Shown here one piece after another: positions 32,570 to 41,907 of a stretch of 64,000 nucleotides of DNA. Made by a program: the position numbers and the translations under genes. Source of the DNA: Streptomyces flavochromogenes (GTDB taxonomy: Bacteria; Actinomycetota; Actinomycetes; Streptomycetales; Streptomycetaceae). How positions within the stretch are numbered: position 1 is the first letter of the stretch; every line of letters starts with the position of its first letter. The stretch covers positions 12,312 to 76,311 of the forward strand of contig NZ_JNZO01000036.1 of the NCBI RefSeq assembly GCF_000717595.1, in the 5' to 3' direction. The notes below the pieces were generated by a model. It was not told the origin of the DNA. It saw only the letters and a list, made by a program, of their open reading frames with translations, and did no database searches.

Positions 32570-33616
32570 ATGACCGTCACCCTGGCGGACGTGGCCGCTC
32601 GCGCACGGGTCTCGCCCGCCACCGTCTCCCGCGTCCTCAACGGCAACTACCCGGTCGCCGAGTCGACCCGCGAGCGGGTCCTGCGAGCCGTGGACGAGCT
32701 GGACTACGTCCTCAACGGGCCCGCCAGCTCACTCGCCGCCGCCACCTCCGACCTCGTCGGCGTCCTCGTCCACGACATCGCCGACCCGTTCTTCGGGGTC
32801 ATGGCGAGCGCGGCGCAGAGCTCCATCGGGGAAGGCGGATCGGGGCGCGGCGGCGGCGAGAAGCTCGCCGTCGTCTGCAACACCGGCGGCTCCCCCGAAC
32901 GCGAACTGACCTACCTCACGCTGCTCCAGCGGCAGCGGGCCGCGGCCGTGATCCTCATGGGCGGCTCCCTGGAGGACCCCGAGCACCTGGCGGCGACGAC
33001 CGGCAAGCTGGCCAAGCTGGCGGAGGCCGGGACCCGGGTCGTGCTCTGCGGACGCCCGCCGGTCACCGGCGACGCGAACGCGGCCGCGCTCGTCTTCGAC
33101 AACCGGGGCGGCGCGCGCCGCCTCACCGAGCACCTGCTCGAACTCGGCCACCGGCACATCGGTTACGCGGCCGGCCCGGCCGACCGGACCACGACCCGGC
33201 ACCGCCTGGAGGGCCACCGGGCGGCGCTCACGGCGGCGGGGATCGCGGAGGGGCCGACGGTCCACGGCCCGTACGACCGACAGGCGGGCTACCGGGCCAC
33301 GGCCGAGCTCCTCGCCCGCGACCCGGACCTCACGGCGGTCGTCGCCGCCAACGACACGGTCGCCCTCGGCGTCTGCGCGGCCCTGCGGGAACGCGGCCTG
33401 TCGATCCCGGGCGACGTGTCCGTGGCGGGCTTCGACGACCTCCCGTTCTCGGTGGACGCGGTCCCGTCCCTGACGACCGTCCATCTGCCGCTGCACGAGG
33501 CGGGGACACGAGCGGGCCGCCTGGCGATGGGCACGGAGGACCCCCCGGCGGGCGGCCTGGCCCGTGTCCCGGCGGAGCTGGTGGTACGGGGCTCCACGGG
33601 GCGGCCCCGGGGGTAG
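32570..33616 (+). CDS. LacI-family transcriptional repressor
   Basis: The 348-residue repressor has the LacI HTH at its extreme N-terminus (LADVAARARVSPATVSRVLN), the hinge helix region and a periplasmic-binding-protein-like effector domain (VLVHDIADPFFGVM, AVVAANDTVALGVCAALRER, VSVAGFDDLPF). GGAGGTACGCACACG precedes the ATG at 32570. It is divergent from the Gfo/Idh-DUF993-isomerase operon and faces the GAAAGCGCTTTC operator, so it most likely controls that operon and itself in response to the catabolised sugar. A gly-rich insertion (GEGGSGRGGGEK) lies at about residues 86-97. Confidence 0.92.
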   Translation: MTVTLADVAARARVSPATVSRVLNGNYPVAESTRERVLRAVDELDYVLNGPASSLAAATSDLVGVLVHDIADPFFGVMASAAQSSIGEGGSGRGGGEKLAVVCNTGGSPERELTYLTLLQRQRAAAVILMGGSLEDPEHLAATTGKLAKLAEAGTRVVLCGRPPVTGDANAAALVFDNRGGARRLTEHLLELGHRHIGYAAGPADRTTTRHRLEGHRAALTAAGIAEGPTVHGPYDRQAGYRATAELLARDPDLTAVVAANDTVALGVCAALRERGLSIPGDVSVAGFDDLPFSVDAVPSLTTVHLPLHEAGTRAGRLAMGTEDPPAGGLARVPAELVVRGSTGRPRG

Positions 33617-34271
33617 GCGGGCGGCCCGCCGGGTGCGGGCGAGGGCCGGCCCCCGACCGCGACCCCCGGGCCCCGGGCCCCGGGCCCCGGACATCATTCG
33701 AGAGACGACCATCAGGCCCACCACGCGCCGGCGAGGGCCGACTCCGGCGCGGCGCGGCGCCGCGACGTGACGGGGCCACGCCGGGGTCCGGAGGCTCAGG
33801 CGCCGCGTCACGCGGCGTCACGCCGCGCCGCGCCCGGCATCAGGTCGGGCCCACCCGCCGCCCGGGCCCGACAGGCGACACCCGGGACGAACGCGTCATC
33901 GCCGCACCTCCGTGCGGCCGTGCGCCGTACCGCGGCAACGCCGTGCGCCGCACCGCCGCACCGTCGCACCCCCCGCCGCACCGCCGGATCCACGCATCGC
34001 CCCATCGTCCTCGGCACCCATGCCCCGGCTCCCCGTCCGCACGGACGCCCGGCGTGCCCACAGTGCGTTCACCTTCATTCCATTGCAACGAACAACACTT
34101 GGAGTGTTGCATTAGCCTCGAAACCGTTGCAACGAAATCACTCAACCCACCTGCAGTTATGGCTATTTAGCGCAACGAGCTTGTTGCCAGACCCATGAAC
34201 GCAACGTAGCTTTTCCCTCATCGGAAACGGCGGGACCGAGAACGGGCCCGCCCCCAAGAAGGAGAAGCACC
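33617..34271. other. Non-coding stretch with repeats upstream of the DUF4097 gene
   Basis: I see no convincing gene in these 655 bases. 33616-33630 is a GC-rich palindrome at the LacI 3' end. Around 33665-33692 the heptamer GGGCCCC repeats in tandem. The last 200 bases are markedly AT-richer and hold the regulatory repeats at 34083-34206. Confidence 0.6.
34083..34206. promoter_or_regulatory. Regularly spaced GCAACG(A) repeats in an AT-rich promoter region
   Basis: TTGCAACGAA occurs at 34083-34092 and 34127-34136, exactly 44 bases apart; GCAACGA recurs at 34172-34178 (43 bases on) and GCAACG at 34201. Inverted repeats CAACACT/AGTGTTG (34093-34109) and GCAAC/GTTGC (34172-34187) lie among them. 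Suited to cooperative binding of a regulator on one face of the helix, ahead of the gene at 34272. Confidence 0.5.
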
Positions 34272-34931
34272 GTGCAGAAGTTCGCCACCACCGCCGTCCT
34301 CGACATCCCCGCCGGCCGCATCCAGCTCATCGCCGCCGACCGCGCCGACGCCACCGTCGACGTCCGCCCCGCGAACGCCGCCAAGGGCAACGACGTGAAG
34401 GCCGCCGAAGAGACCACCGTCGACTTCACCGACGGCGTCCTGCGGATCGCCGCCGCCCCCGCGAAGAACAAGACCCTCGGCGACTCCGGCTCCATCGAGG
34501 TGACCGTCCGGCTCCCGGCCGGCTCCCGCGTCGAGGCGAAGAGCGCCGCCGCCGAACTCCGCGGCGTCGGACGGCTCGGCGACGTCGTCTTCGACGGCGC
34601 GCAGGGCACGGTCGAGCTCGACGAGACCGCGAGCGCCCACCTCACCCTGCTCGCCGGCGACATCACGGTCGGCCGCCTCGGCGGCGCCGCCGAGATCAGC
34701 ACCAAGAAGGGCGACCTCCGCATCGACGAGGCCACGCAGGGCGCGGTCGTGCTGCGTACCGAGTCGGGCGAGATCGCGGTCGGAGCCGCCCGCGGCGTCT
34801 CCGCCACCCTGAACGCCGGCACCGCCTACGGCCGCGTCCACAACGCGCTCGCCAACACCGCCGGCGCCGCCGCCGGCCTGACCATCCACGCCACCACCTC
34901 GTACGGCGACATCACCGCCCGCAGCCTCTGA
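34272..34931 (+). CDS. DUF4097-family beta-strand repeat protein
   Basis: The 219-residue protein consists of repeated short beta strands of the DUF4097 (putative adhesin-like) family: GRIQLIAADRADATVDVRP, then successive units such as GDITVGRLGGAAEISTKKGD and GEIAVGAARGVSATLNAGTA, ending TTSYGDITARSL. It has no signal peptide or membrane helix, so a cytoplasmic right-handed beta-solenoid is likely. The start is GTG at 34272 after AAGAAGGAGAAG. It precedes an S9 peptidase gene by 68 bases and probably forms an operon with it. In Streptomyces this family is common but its role is unknown. Confidence 0.82.
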   Translation: MQKFATTAVLDIPAGRIQLIAADRADATVDVRPANAAKGNDVKAAEETTVDFTDGVLRIAAAPAKNKTLGDSGSIEVTVRLPAGSRVEAKSAAAELRGVGRLGDVVFDGAQGTVELDETASAHLTLLAGDITVGRLGGAAEISTKKGDLRIDEATQGAVVLRTESGEIAVGAARGVSATLNAGTAYGRVHNALANTAGAAAGLTIHATTSYGDITARSL

Positions 34932-34999
34932 ACCGCCCCGGCGGTATGACCGCCGCCCCCACGATCTCCATCGACCGACTCCGAGGACGGACAAGCAGA

Positions 35000-37285
35000 A
35001 TGAGTACCACTCAGAACTACCAGGCCGCCGAGCAGCTTCTCCGTCGTCCCGCCCGCCCGGGCGAGCTCGTCGTCGGTGACAAGGTCAGGCCCCAGTGGAT
35101 CGACGGGGGCGCCCGGTTCTGGTACGCGGTGAGCAACGGGACCGGCCGGCGTTTCATGCTGGTCGACCCGGCGGCGGGCACGCGTGAGCCGGCCTTCGAC
35201 CACGCCCGGCTGGCCGCCGCGCTGGCCACCGCCGCCGAGCAGCAGGTCGATCCCGAGGCCCTGCCGTTCCTCGGCATCGAACCGGCCGGGAACGAGGTCA
35301 CGTTCGTGGCGTTCGGCGCCTACTGGCGCTGCGATCTGGACAGTTACGTCTGTGAGCCGGCCGAGTTCCCCGCCCCGGGCAACCCGCTGGACGTGACGTC
35401 GCCCGACGGGAAGTCCGCGGTGTCCCAGCGGGGGCACGACCTGTGGGCCCGCTCGCTGTCCGACGGCCGCGAGTGGCCGCTGACCACCGACGGCGCACCC
35501 GATCACGCCTACGGACCGGGTCCCGCCGCGACCGGCAACGCCACCCTGCTGCGCAAGCTCGGCGTGCCCTACCTGCCGCCCGCGGTCGCCTGGTCGCCGG
35601 ACTCGACGAAGGTCCTCGCCCACCGGACCGACGAGCGCGCGGTCCGCAGGACCCACCTCGTGGAGGCGATGCCCGCCGACGGGGGCGCGCCCCGCCTGCA
35701 CACCCAGCCGTTCGCGTACGCCGGGGACGAGCACCTGCCGCTGGCCGAGCTGGTCGTTCTCGACGTCGCCGAGGGTACGGTCGTCCGCGCCCGGACCGAG
35801 CCGCTCATCATGACCCATGTGTCGCCGATCACCGTGAAGTGGGCGTGGTGGGCCGCGGACGGCTCCGCCGTCTACTTCCTCGCCCGCCCCCGGGATCAGC
35901 ACTCCCTCGCCCTGAACCGCCTCGACCCGGTCACCGGCGAGGTCACCACCGTGATCGGCGAGTCCGGGGAGACCCGGGTGGAGCCCAACCAGTGGATGAC
36001 CGAGCCGCCCCTCGTGCGCGTGCTCGCCGACGAGGTGCTGTGGTTCTCGCAGCGCGACGGCTGGGGCCACCTCTACCGCTACGACCTGCACACCGGCGAG
36101 CTGCTCGGCCGGGTCACCTCCGGGCCGTGGCTGGTGCGGCAGATCCTGCGCGTCGACGAGGCCGAGCGCGTCGTGTACTTCACGGCCTCCGGTCTCGTCG
36201 ACGAGGACCCGTACCGGCGCACGGTGTGCCGGGTCGGCCTGGACGGCTCCGGCTTCGCCAGGGTCACCGGCGACACGCTCGACCACATGGCGGCGCTGCC
36301 GGAAGCCCCGTACGACCAGGAGTACTTCATCGACTCCGCGTCCACCGTCGACACCGCCCCCGTCACCACCGTCCGCGACTGGACCGGGCGGGTGCTCGTC
36401 GAGCTGGAGCGCGCCGACATCACCAGGCTCACCGCCACCGGGTGGACCGCTCCGGAGCGCTTCCGCGTCAAGGCGGCCGACGGCGAGACCGACCTCTACG
36501 GAGTGCTGTACCGGCCGCGGGACTTCGACCCCGCCCGGTCCTACCCCGTGATCGACAACCTCTACCCCGGCCCGCAGGTCAACCGGGTCGCCCCGTGCTT
36601 CGACCCCGGCGGCATGGGCATGGACGCCGAACCCCTGGCGGCACTCGGCTTCGTGGTCATCGCGCTCGACGGCCGGGGCACCCCGGGCCGGAGCAAGGCC
36701 TTCCACGACGCCTCCTTCGGCCACCTGGCCGACGCCGGCTCCCTGACCGACCATGTCGCGGCCCTGGGGCAGCTGGCCGAGACCCGGCCGTGGATGGACC
36801 TGGAGCGGGTCGGCGTCTTCGGCCACTCCGGGGGCGGGTTCGCCGCGGCCCGCGCGATGCTCGACTTCCCCGAGACGTACAGGGCCGGGGCCGCGCTCTC
36901 CGGCTCGCACGACGCCCGCTCGTTCAACGCCGGCTTCGTCGAGTCCTACGACGGCGCGGACAACCCGGAGGCCTGGGCACGGACGTCCAACCTGGACCTC
37001 GCCGACCGGCTGACCGGCAAGCTGCTGCTCGTCCACGGCGACATGGACGACCAGGTCCACCCGCACCAGACCCTGCGGTTCGCCGACCGGCTCCTCGCGG
37101 CCGGAAAGGACTTCGAACTGCACGTCGTGCCGGGCGCCGAGCACACCTTCATCGACTGCCTGGCCCATGTTCGCACCCGCTGCTGGGACTTCCTGGTCCG
37201 CGAGCTGATGGGCACCTTGCCGCCCGCCTACCGCCCGGCGCCCATCGTGATCGGCCCCGAGCTGCTCGCCGACATGTTTGCCTGA
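35000..37285 (+). CDS. S9-family (dipeptidyl peptidase IV-like) serine peptidase
   Basis: The 761-residue enzyme has an N-terminal beta-propeller (DPP IV N-terminal family; WSPDSTKVLAHRTDER, WWAADGSAVYFLARP) and a C-terminal alpha/beta hydrolase. Catalytic triad: Ser610 in GHSGGG, Asp683/684 in HGDMDDQVH, His715 in GAEHTF. No signal peptide is seen, so it is probably cytoplasmic and processes short peptides or acylated peptides. I chose the ATG at 35000 with GAGGACGGA upstream; an ATG at 34946 lacks a ribosome site. It ends before a strong bidirectional hairpin. Confidence 0.92.
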   Translation: MSTTQNYQAAEQLLRRPARPGELVVGDKVRPQWIDGGARFWYAVSNGTGRRFMLVDPAAGTREPAFDHARLAAALATAAEQQVDPEALPFLGIEPAGNEVTFVAFGAYWRCDLDSYVCEPAEFPAPGNPLDVTSPDGKSAVSQRGHDLWARSLSDGREWPLTTDGAPDHAYGPGPAATGNATLLRKLGVPYLPPAVAWSPDSTKVLAHRTDERAVRRTHLVEAMPADGGAPRLHTQPFAYAGDEHLPLAELVVLDVAEGTVVRARTEPLIMTHVSPITVKWAWWAADGSAVYFLARPRDQHSLALNRLDPVTGEVTTVIGESGETRVEPNQWMTEPPLVRVLADEVLWFSQRDGWGHLYRYDLHTGELLGRVTSGPWLVRQILRVDEAERVVYFTASGLVDEDPYRRTVCRVGLDGSGFARVTGDTLDHMAALPEAPYDQEYFIDSASTVDTAPVTTVRDWTGRVLVELERADITRLTATGWTAPERFRVKAADGETDLYGVLYRPRDFDPARSYPVIDNLYPGPQVNRVAPCFDPGGMGMDAEPLAALGFVVIALDGRGTPGRSKAFHDASFGHLADAGSLTDHVAALGQLAETRPWMDLERVGVFGHSGGGFAAARAMLDFPETYRAGAALSGSHDARSFNAGFVESYDGADNPEAWARTSNLDLADRLTGKLLLVHGDMDDQVHPHQTLRFADRLLAAGKDFELHVVPGAEHTFIDCLAHVRTRCWDFLVRELMGTLPPAYRPAPIVIGPELLADMFA

Positions 37286-37308
37286 CCACGACACCACGAA
37301 CAGGAGCG

Positions 37309-37347
37309 AGCCCGTCGGACCCCCACCCCGGGGGGATCCGACGGGCT
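37309..37347. terminator. Hairpin between converging genes
   Basis: AGCCCGTCGGA (37309-37319) pairs with 37337-37347, with an additional CCCCC/GGGGG inner stem. It lies between the S9 peptidase stop (37285) and overlaps the last codon of the kinase gene (stop at 37346). Confidence 0.78.
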
Positions 37348-37909
37348 ACTTCTCGGGGGTGAGGCCCGTCGCCGCGAGGACCGCGTCCACCGTCTCCGGC
37401 ACCGTCAGGTCCGCGTTGTCGATCCAGACGCCCTCGCCCGACAGCTCCGCGCGCATCGCCTCGTCCAGGAAGGCCCAGTTGGTCGTCAGGCGCTTGTCCC
37501 GGGCGTTGTTGCGCTCCCATGCCTTGTCGGGGCCGGGGGCCAGGATCACCACGTGGAGCGCGGCCGCCGTCGAGTGGGCGCGGTAGTGGTCCAGGTGCGA
37601 GCGGCGTACGACCACGTCGTCGAGGACCGGGAGGAAGCCGGCCGCGGCGAAGCTGCCGGCGAGGAGGCAGGCGTTGCGGGCGCGCAGCAGGATCTGCCGG
37701 TCCGCCTCCGGGTCGCCGTCCGGGCTCGGCCAGTGGCCACCGCTCACGATGAGGGACTGGAGGCCGTCGACCTCGATGTGCGCGGCTCGGGCGAAGCGGG
37801 CCGCGAGGGCGGCCGCGACGGTGGACTTCCCGCTTCCGGGGATACCGGCGAGCAGCACGGCTCCGGGGGCGGGTTCCGGGGCGTCGACGGTGATGTTCTC
37901 GAAGGTCAT
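37346..37909 (-). CDS. P-loop (AAA-type) kinase-like protein
   Basis: This 187-residue P-loop protein has Walker A LLAGIPGSGKSTVAAALAAR at residues 19-38 and downstream elements of small-molecule kinases (VLDDVVVRRSHLDHYRAHST, LHVVILAPGPDKAWERNN). It resembles chloramphenicol phosphotransferase-like and gluconate-kinase-like proteins, but the acceptor is unknown. Its ATG at 37909 overlaps the stop of the EamA transporter gene (ATGA), so the two are coupled; a kinase of an exported or imported compound is conceivable. A modifying-enzyme role in drug resistance is another option. Confidence 0.8.
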   Translation of the reverse strand: MTFENITVDAPEPAPGAVLLAGIPGSGKSTVAAALAARFARAAHIEVDGLQSLIVSGGHWPSPDGDPEADRQILLRARNACLLAGSFAAAGFLPVLDDVVVRRSHLDHYRAHSTAAALHVVILAPGPDKAWERNNARDKRLTTNWAFLDEAMRAELSGEGVWIDNADLTVPETVDAVLAATGLTPEK

Positions 37910-38874
37910 ACGGGCCTTTCCTCGGGATTCGTACGCCGTTCCTCGCCGAGCGGACGGCCGGTCGACGATACGGCCACGGGCTCCGGCGCCGCCACGGAGT
38001 TCCCGGCCCCGGTGGCCCGCCGGCCCGGCGCGAACGATGTCAGGGCCACTCCCCCGACGAGCAGCGCCGCCGCGCACCAGCGGGCCGGGCTCACGTCCTC
38101 GCCCAGGACGAGCGCCGCCGCGGACATCCCGAAGACGGGCACGAGGAGGGAGAAGGGTGCGACGGAGGAGGCCGGGTAGCGGCGGAGCAGCCGGCCCCAG
38201 GCGCCGAAGCCGAAGACGGTCGTGATCCAGGCGACGTAGACGATGACGCCGACGCCGGTCCAGTCGAGCCCGCGCAGGGCCGCGAGGTCGCGTTCCGGGC
38301 CCTCCAGGAGGAGGGAGAGGCCGAGCAGCGGCAGGACGGGCACGGTGCTGACCCAGACCATGAAGTTGAGCGCGTCCGGCGGGGAGGCCTTGCGGGTCAG
38401 GACGTTGGAGACGCCCCAGCAGGCCGCCGCGGCGATCACGAGGGCGAAGCCGGTGAGGGACCCGGCGCCGCCCTCGTCGGCCGCCGCCACGCCGATGCCC
38501 ACCAGGGCGACTCCCATGCCCGCGAGCTTGAGGCGGCCGGGGCGTTCGCCGAGGGCGGCGAAGGCGAAGAGGGCGGTGAAGACGGCCTGGACCTGGAGGA
38601 CGAGGGAGGAGAGCCCGGCGGGGGCGCCGAGGTCCATGCCGGTGAAGAGGAGCCCGAACTTGGCGACGCCGAGGACGAGTCCCACCGCCAGGATCCACTT
38701 CCAGGCGACGGTGGGCCGGCCCACCAGGAAGACGGCGGGCAGAGCGGCGGCGAGGAAGCGGAGGCCGGAGAAGAGCAGCGGCGGGAAGTGGTCGAGGCCG
38801 ATCTCGATGACGACGAAGTTGACTCCCCAGACGGCGGCGACCAGGGCGGCGAGGGCGAGGTGGGCGGGGCGCAT
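37906..38874 (-). CDS. EamA/DMT-superfamily transporter
   Basis: The 322-residue protein shows ten predicted membrane helices in two tandem EamA domains (residues 8-130 and 142-275; second copy begins GFALVIAAAACWGVSNVL). The opening LALAALVAAVWGVNFVVIEI is like E. coli EamA, an exporter of cysteine pathway metabolites, but DMT substrates are very diverse. The last 45 residues are a hydrophilic tail. It is translationally coupled to the downstream kinase and divergent from a LysR regulator that may control it. Confidence 0.88.
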   Translation of the reverse strand: MRPAHLALAALVAAVWGVNFVVIEIGLDHFPPLLFSGLRFLAAALPAVFLVGRPTVAWKWILAVGLVLGVAKFGLLFTGMDLGAPAGLSSLVLQVQAVFTALFAFAALGERPGRLKLAGMGVALVGIGVAAADEGGAGSLTGFALVIAAAACWGVSNVLTRKASPPDALNFMVWVSTVPVLPLLGLSLLLEGPERDLAALRGLDWTGVGVIVYVAWITTVFGFGAWGRLLRRYPASSVAPFSLLVPVFGMSAAALVLGEDVSPARWCAAALLVGGVALTSFAPGRRATGAGNSVAAPEPVAVSSTGRPLGEERRTNPEERPV

Positions 38875-38984
38875 GCTGTCGAGGATGGTCGTCCCGACTG
38901 TGTAGCACCAGCACGGGTTCCTTCATGGTGGGATGTAGCAGCGCTTCATCCATCCGTCCCGCGCATCGAAGAGGAGGAGCGTCC

Positions 38985-39914
38985 GTGCTGGATCTCGGCC
39001 GTCTGCGCGCCCTGCATGCCGTCGCCGTCCACGGCAGCGTCGCCGCCGCCGCCACCGCCCTCGGCTACACGCCGTCCGCGGTCTCCCAGCAGATCGCGAA
39101 GCTGGAGCGGGAGACCCGTACGACCCTGCTCGAACGCAGCGGTCGCGGCATCCGTCTCACCGACGACGCCCATCACCTCGCCGCCACCGCCCGGCAGCTG
39201 CTCGCCCTGGTGGAGGAGGCGGAGGTACGGCTGGAGGAGCGGCGCGGCCGGCCCGCCGGGCGGCTCGCGATCGGCTGCTTCGCGAGCGCGGCGCGCGGGC
39301 TGATGCCCCGGGTGCTCGCGGAGCTGGGCCGGGTCCATCCCGATGTCGACGCCCGGCTCTCGGAGGTGGACCCCCATGTGTCGATCGACCTGGTGGCGCG
39401 CGGGGTCATCGACCTTGCGGTGGCGCACGACTGGGACATCGCCCCGCTTCCCGTGCCGCCGGGGGTCGAGCAGGCGGTGATCGGCGACGACCTGTGCGAC
39501 ATCCTCGTCCACCGGGATCATCCGCTCGCCGCGCGGGACTCGGTGCGCCGGGAGGAGCTGGCGGCGGAGCGGTGGATCTCGCAGCCGCCGGGGACGGTCT
39601 GCCACGACTGGCTGACGCGGACGCTGCGGGAGACGGGTTTCGAGCCGCTGATCGTCCATCAGGCGGAGGAGAACCACACGCAGGTCGCCCTGGTCGCGGC
39701 CGGTCTGGGGATCGCGCTGGTGCCGCGCCTGGGGCGCGGGGCGCTGCCTGCGGAGGTGGCGCCGGTGCGGCTCGACCCGATGCCGACGCGTCGCCTGCAC
39801 GCCATGTGGCGGACCGGGGCGGCGCGGCGCCCCGCGATCCGGGAGACGGTCCGTACGCTCCAGGAGCTCTGGCCCGGGATCGCCGCCGTGGGCGATTCGT
39901 GCGCGGGTCCTTGA
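38985..39914 (+). CDS. LysR-family transcriptional regulator
   Basis: The 309-residue protein has the LysR winged HTH at residues 2-60 (LDLGRLRALHAVAVHGSVAA, then ALGYTPSAVSQQIAKLE) and a LysR substrate-binding domain (RLAIGCFASAARGLMPRVLA; GLGIALVPRLGRGALP). The GTG at 38985 follows GAGGAGGAGC. It is divergent from the EamA transporter-kinase operon across 110 bases that contain two TGTAGCA words; LysR proteins usually control the divergent gene, so the transporter is the likely target. Effector unknown. Confidence 0.9.
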   Translation: MLDLGRLRALHAVAVHGSVAAAATALGYTPSAVSQQIAKLERETRTTLLERSGRGIRLTDDAHHLAATARQLLALVEEAEVRLEERRGRPAGRLAIGCFASAARGLMPRVLAELGRVHPDVDARLSEVDPHVSIDLVARGVIDLAVAHDWDIAPLPVPPGVEQAVIGDDLCDILVHRDHPLAARDSVRREELAAERWISQPPGTVCHDWLTRTLRETGFEPLIVHQAEENHTQVALVAAGLGIALVPRLGRGALPAEVAPVRLDPMPTRRLHAMWRTGAARRPAIRETVRTLQELWPGIAAVGDSCAGP

Positions 39915-40027
39915 CCTGGCAGTTACTTTCGGGCTATCCGTGACTCCTTGGAAGTTTCCTTCAGAGGCGGCTTCCGAGGATTTCGCGCATGGATCCCTTC
40001 AACCTCGCACGGCCGGAAGGAGCATCA

Positions 40028-41854
40028 GTGCACCACCGCGCCCCCGCCCCCTCCCGACGCACCCTCCTCACGGTGACCGCCGCCGCGGCAGCGGCCGCCG
40101 TCACCGGGATGAGCACCCCCGCCCTCGCCGGGCAGGACCGGCACGACGACCGGAAGCTCCGGCGGATCATCGACCGCATGTCCCTTGAGGAGAAGGTCGG
40201 CCAGCTCTTCGTGATGCGGGTGTACGGCCACTCCGCCACCGCACCCGACCAGGCCGACATCGACGCCAACCTCGCGGAGATCGGTGTCCGTACGGCCGCC
40301 GAGCTGGTCGAGCGCTACCACGTGGGCGGCGTCATCTACTTCTCCTGGGCCCACAACACCCGCGACCCCCAGCAGATCGCCGCGCTCTCCAACGGCATCC
40401 AGCAGGCGGCGCTCGCGCAGCCCACGCCGGTCCCCGCGCTCATCTCCACCGATCAGGAGCACGGCATCGTCTGCCGGGTGGGCGAGCCCGCCACCCTGGT
40501 GCCCGGCGCGATGGCCCTCGGCGCCGGCGGTTCGCACGCGGACGCCCGCAGGGCGGCGCAGATCGCGGGCGCGGAGCTCGCGGCCGTCGGCATCCGGCAG
40601 AACTACGCCCCGGTCGCGGACGTCAACGTCAACCCGGCCAACCCGGTCATCGGCGTCCGCTCCTTCGGCTCCGACCCGGCGGCGGTCGCCGGCATGGTCG
40701 CCGCGCAGGTCAAGGGCTACCAGCGGGCCGGGGTCGCGGCCACCTCCAAGCACTTCCCGGGGCACGGCGACACCGCCGTCGACAGCCACTACGGCCTGCC
40801 GACGATCACCCACACGCGGGCGCAGTGGAGCACCTTGGACGCCCCTCCGTTCCGGTCCGCGATCGCCGCCGGGATCGACTCGATCATGACCGCGCACATC
40901 GTGGTGCCGGCGCTGGACGCGAGCGAGGACCCGGCGACGCTGTCCCGGCCGATCCTCACCGGCATCCTCCGCGAGGAGCTCGGCTACGACGGTGTGGTGG
41001 TCACCGACTCGCTCGGCATGGAGGGGGTGCGCACCAAGTACGGCGACGAGCGCGTCCCGGTCCTCGCCCTGAAGGCCGGTGTGGACCAGCTGCTCAACCC
41101 GCCGAAGCTCGACGTGGCCTGGAACGCGGTCCTGAAGGCCGTCAGGGACGGCGAACTGACGGAGGCCCGGCTCGACGAATCGATCCTGCGGATCCTGCGG
41201 CTCAAGTCGAAGCTCGGTCTGTTCCGGAACGCGTACGTCACCCGGGCCGGCGTCGAGCGGGTGGTCGGCACGGCCGCCCATCTCGCCCAGGCCGACCGGA
41301 TCGCCGAGGCCACCACGACCCTGCTCCTCAACGAGGGCGGGTTCCTGCCGCTGAGCCCGGCCCGGCAGCGCTCGGTCCTCGTCGTCGGCGCCGACCCGGC
41401 CTCCCCGTCCGGTACGACGGGACCGCCGACGACGACGCTCGCGACCGCCCTGACGGATCTCGGGTTCAGCGCGACCGCGCTCTCCACGGGGATCACCCCG
41501 ACGGCCGCGAAGATCGAGGAGGCGGTGGCGGCGGCAGCGGGCAAGGACGTCGTCGTGGTGGGCACGTACAACGTCACCGCGACGAGCCCGCAGCGCACGC
41601 TCGTGGCGCGGCTCGTGGCGACCGGGGTGCCCGTCGTGACGATCGCGATCCGCAACCCGTACGACATCGCCCGGATCGACGGCCAGCGGGCGACGCTCGC
41701 CGCCTACTCCTGGACCGATGTCGAACTCAGGGCCGCCGTACGGGTCCTGGCGGGCAAGGCCAGGCCCAGGGGCCGCCTGCCGGTCCCGGTGCAGAGCGCC
41801 GACGACCCGGCGAAGGTCCTCTACCCGGTCGGACACGGCCTGTCGTACCGCTGA
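40028..41854 (+). CDS. Secreted glycoside hydrolase family 3 (NagZ-like beta-N-acetylhexosaminidase)
   Basis: The 608-residue protein has a Tat-type signal (SRRTLLTVTAAAAAAAVTGM, ending PALAG). The GH3 N-terminal barrel carries KHFPGHGDTAVDSHYGLP, the mobile-loop His/Asp motif specific to NagZ-type GH3 enzymes, and the nucleophile in VVTDSLGMEGV. A GH3 C-terminal domain follows (ATTTLLLNEGGFLPLSP, about 430-600). It should release terminal N-acetylglucosamine from chitin- or peptidoglycan-derived glycans outside the cell. GTG start at 40028 follows AAGGAG. Single-gene unit ending at a strong hairpin. Confidence 0.93.
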   Translation: MHHRAPAPSRRTLLTVTAAAAAAAVTGMSTPALAGQDRHDDRKLRRIIDRMSLEEKVGQLFVMRVYGHSATAPDQADIDANLAEIGVRTAAELVERYHVGGVIYFSWAHNTRDPQQIAALSNGIQQAALAQPTPVPALISTDQEHGIVCRVGEPATLVPGAMALGAGGSHADARRAAQIAGAELAAVGIRQNYAPVADVNVNPANPVIGVRSFGSDPAAVAGMVAAQVKGYQRAGVAATSKHFPGHGDTAVDSHYGLPTITHTRAQWSTLDAPPFRSAIAAGIDSIMTAHIVVPALDASEDPATLSRPILTGILREELGYDGVVVTDSLGMEGVRTKYGDERVPVLALKAGVDQLLNPPKLDVAWNAVLKAVRDGELTEARLDESILRILRLKSKLGLFRNAYVTRAGVERVVGTAAHLAQADRIAEATTTLLLNEGGFLPLSPARQRSVLVVGADPASPSGTTGPPTTTLATALTDLGFSATALSTGITPTAAKIEEAVAAAAGKDVVVVGTYNVTATSPQRTLVARLVATGVPVVTIAIRNPYDIARIDGQRATLAAYSWTDVELRAAVRVLAGKARPRGRLPVPVQSADDPAKVLYPVGHGLSYR

Positions 41855-41860
41855 CACGAC

Positions 41861-41898
41861 GGAGGGTGGGGTGCGCCGCCGGACGCACCCCACCCTCC
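41861..41898. terminator. 15-base-pair perfect hairpin between converging genes
   Basis: GGAGGGTGGGGTGCG (41861-41875) pairs perfectly with 41884-41898 around an eight-base loop, between the GH3 gene (+) and the S37-like peptidase gene (-). Confidence 0.82.
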
Positions 41899-41907
41899 TC
41901 GAAGCGG

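Noticed and set aside
33665..33692. Tandem GGGCCCC heptamers
   Set aside because: Simple-sequence run in high-G+C intergenic DNA; no sign of a gene, CRISPR or origin.
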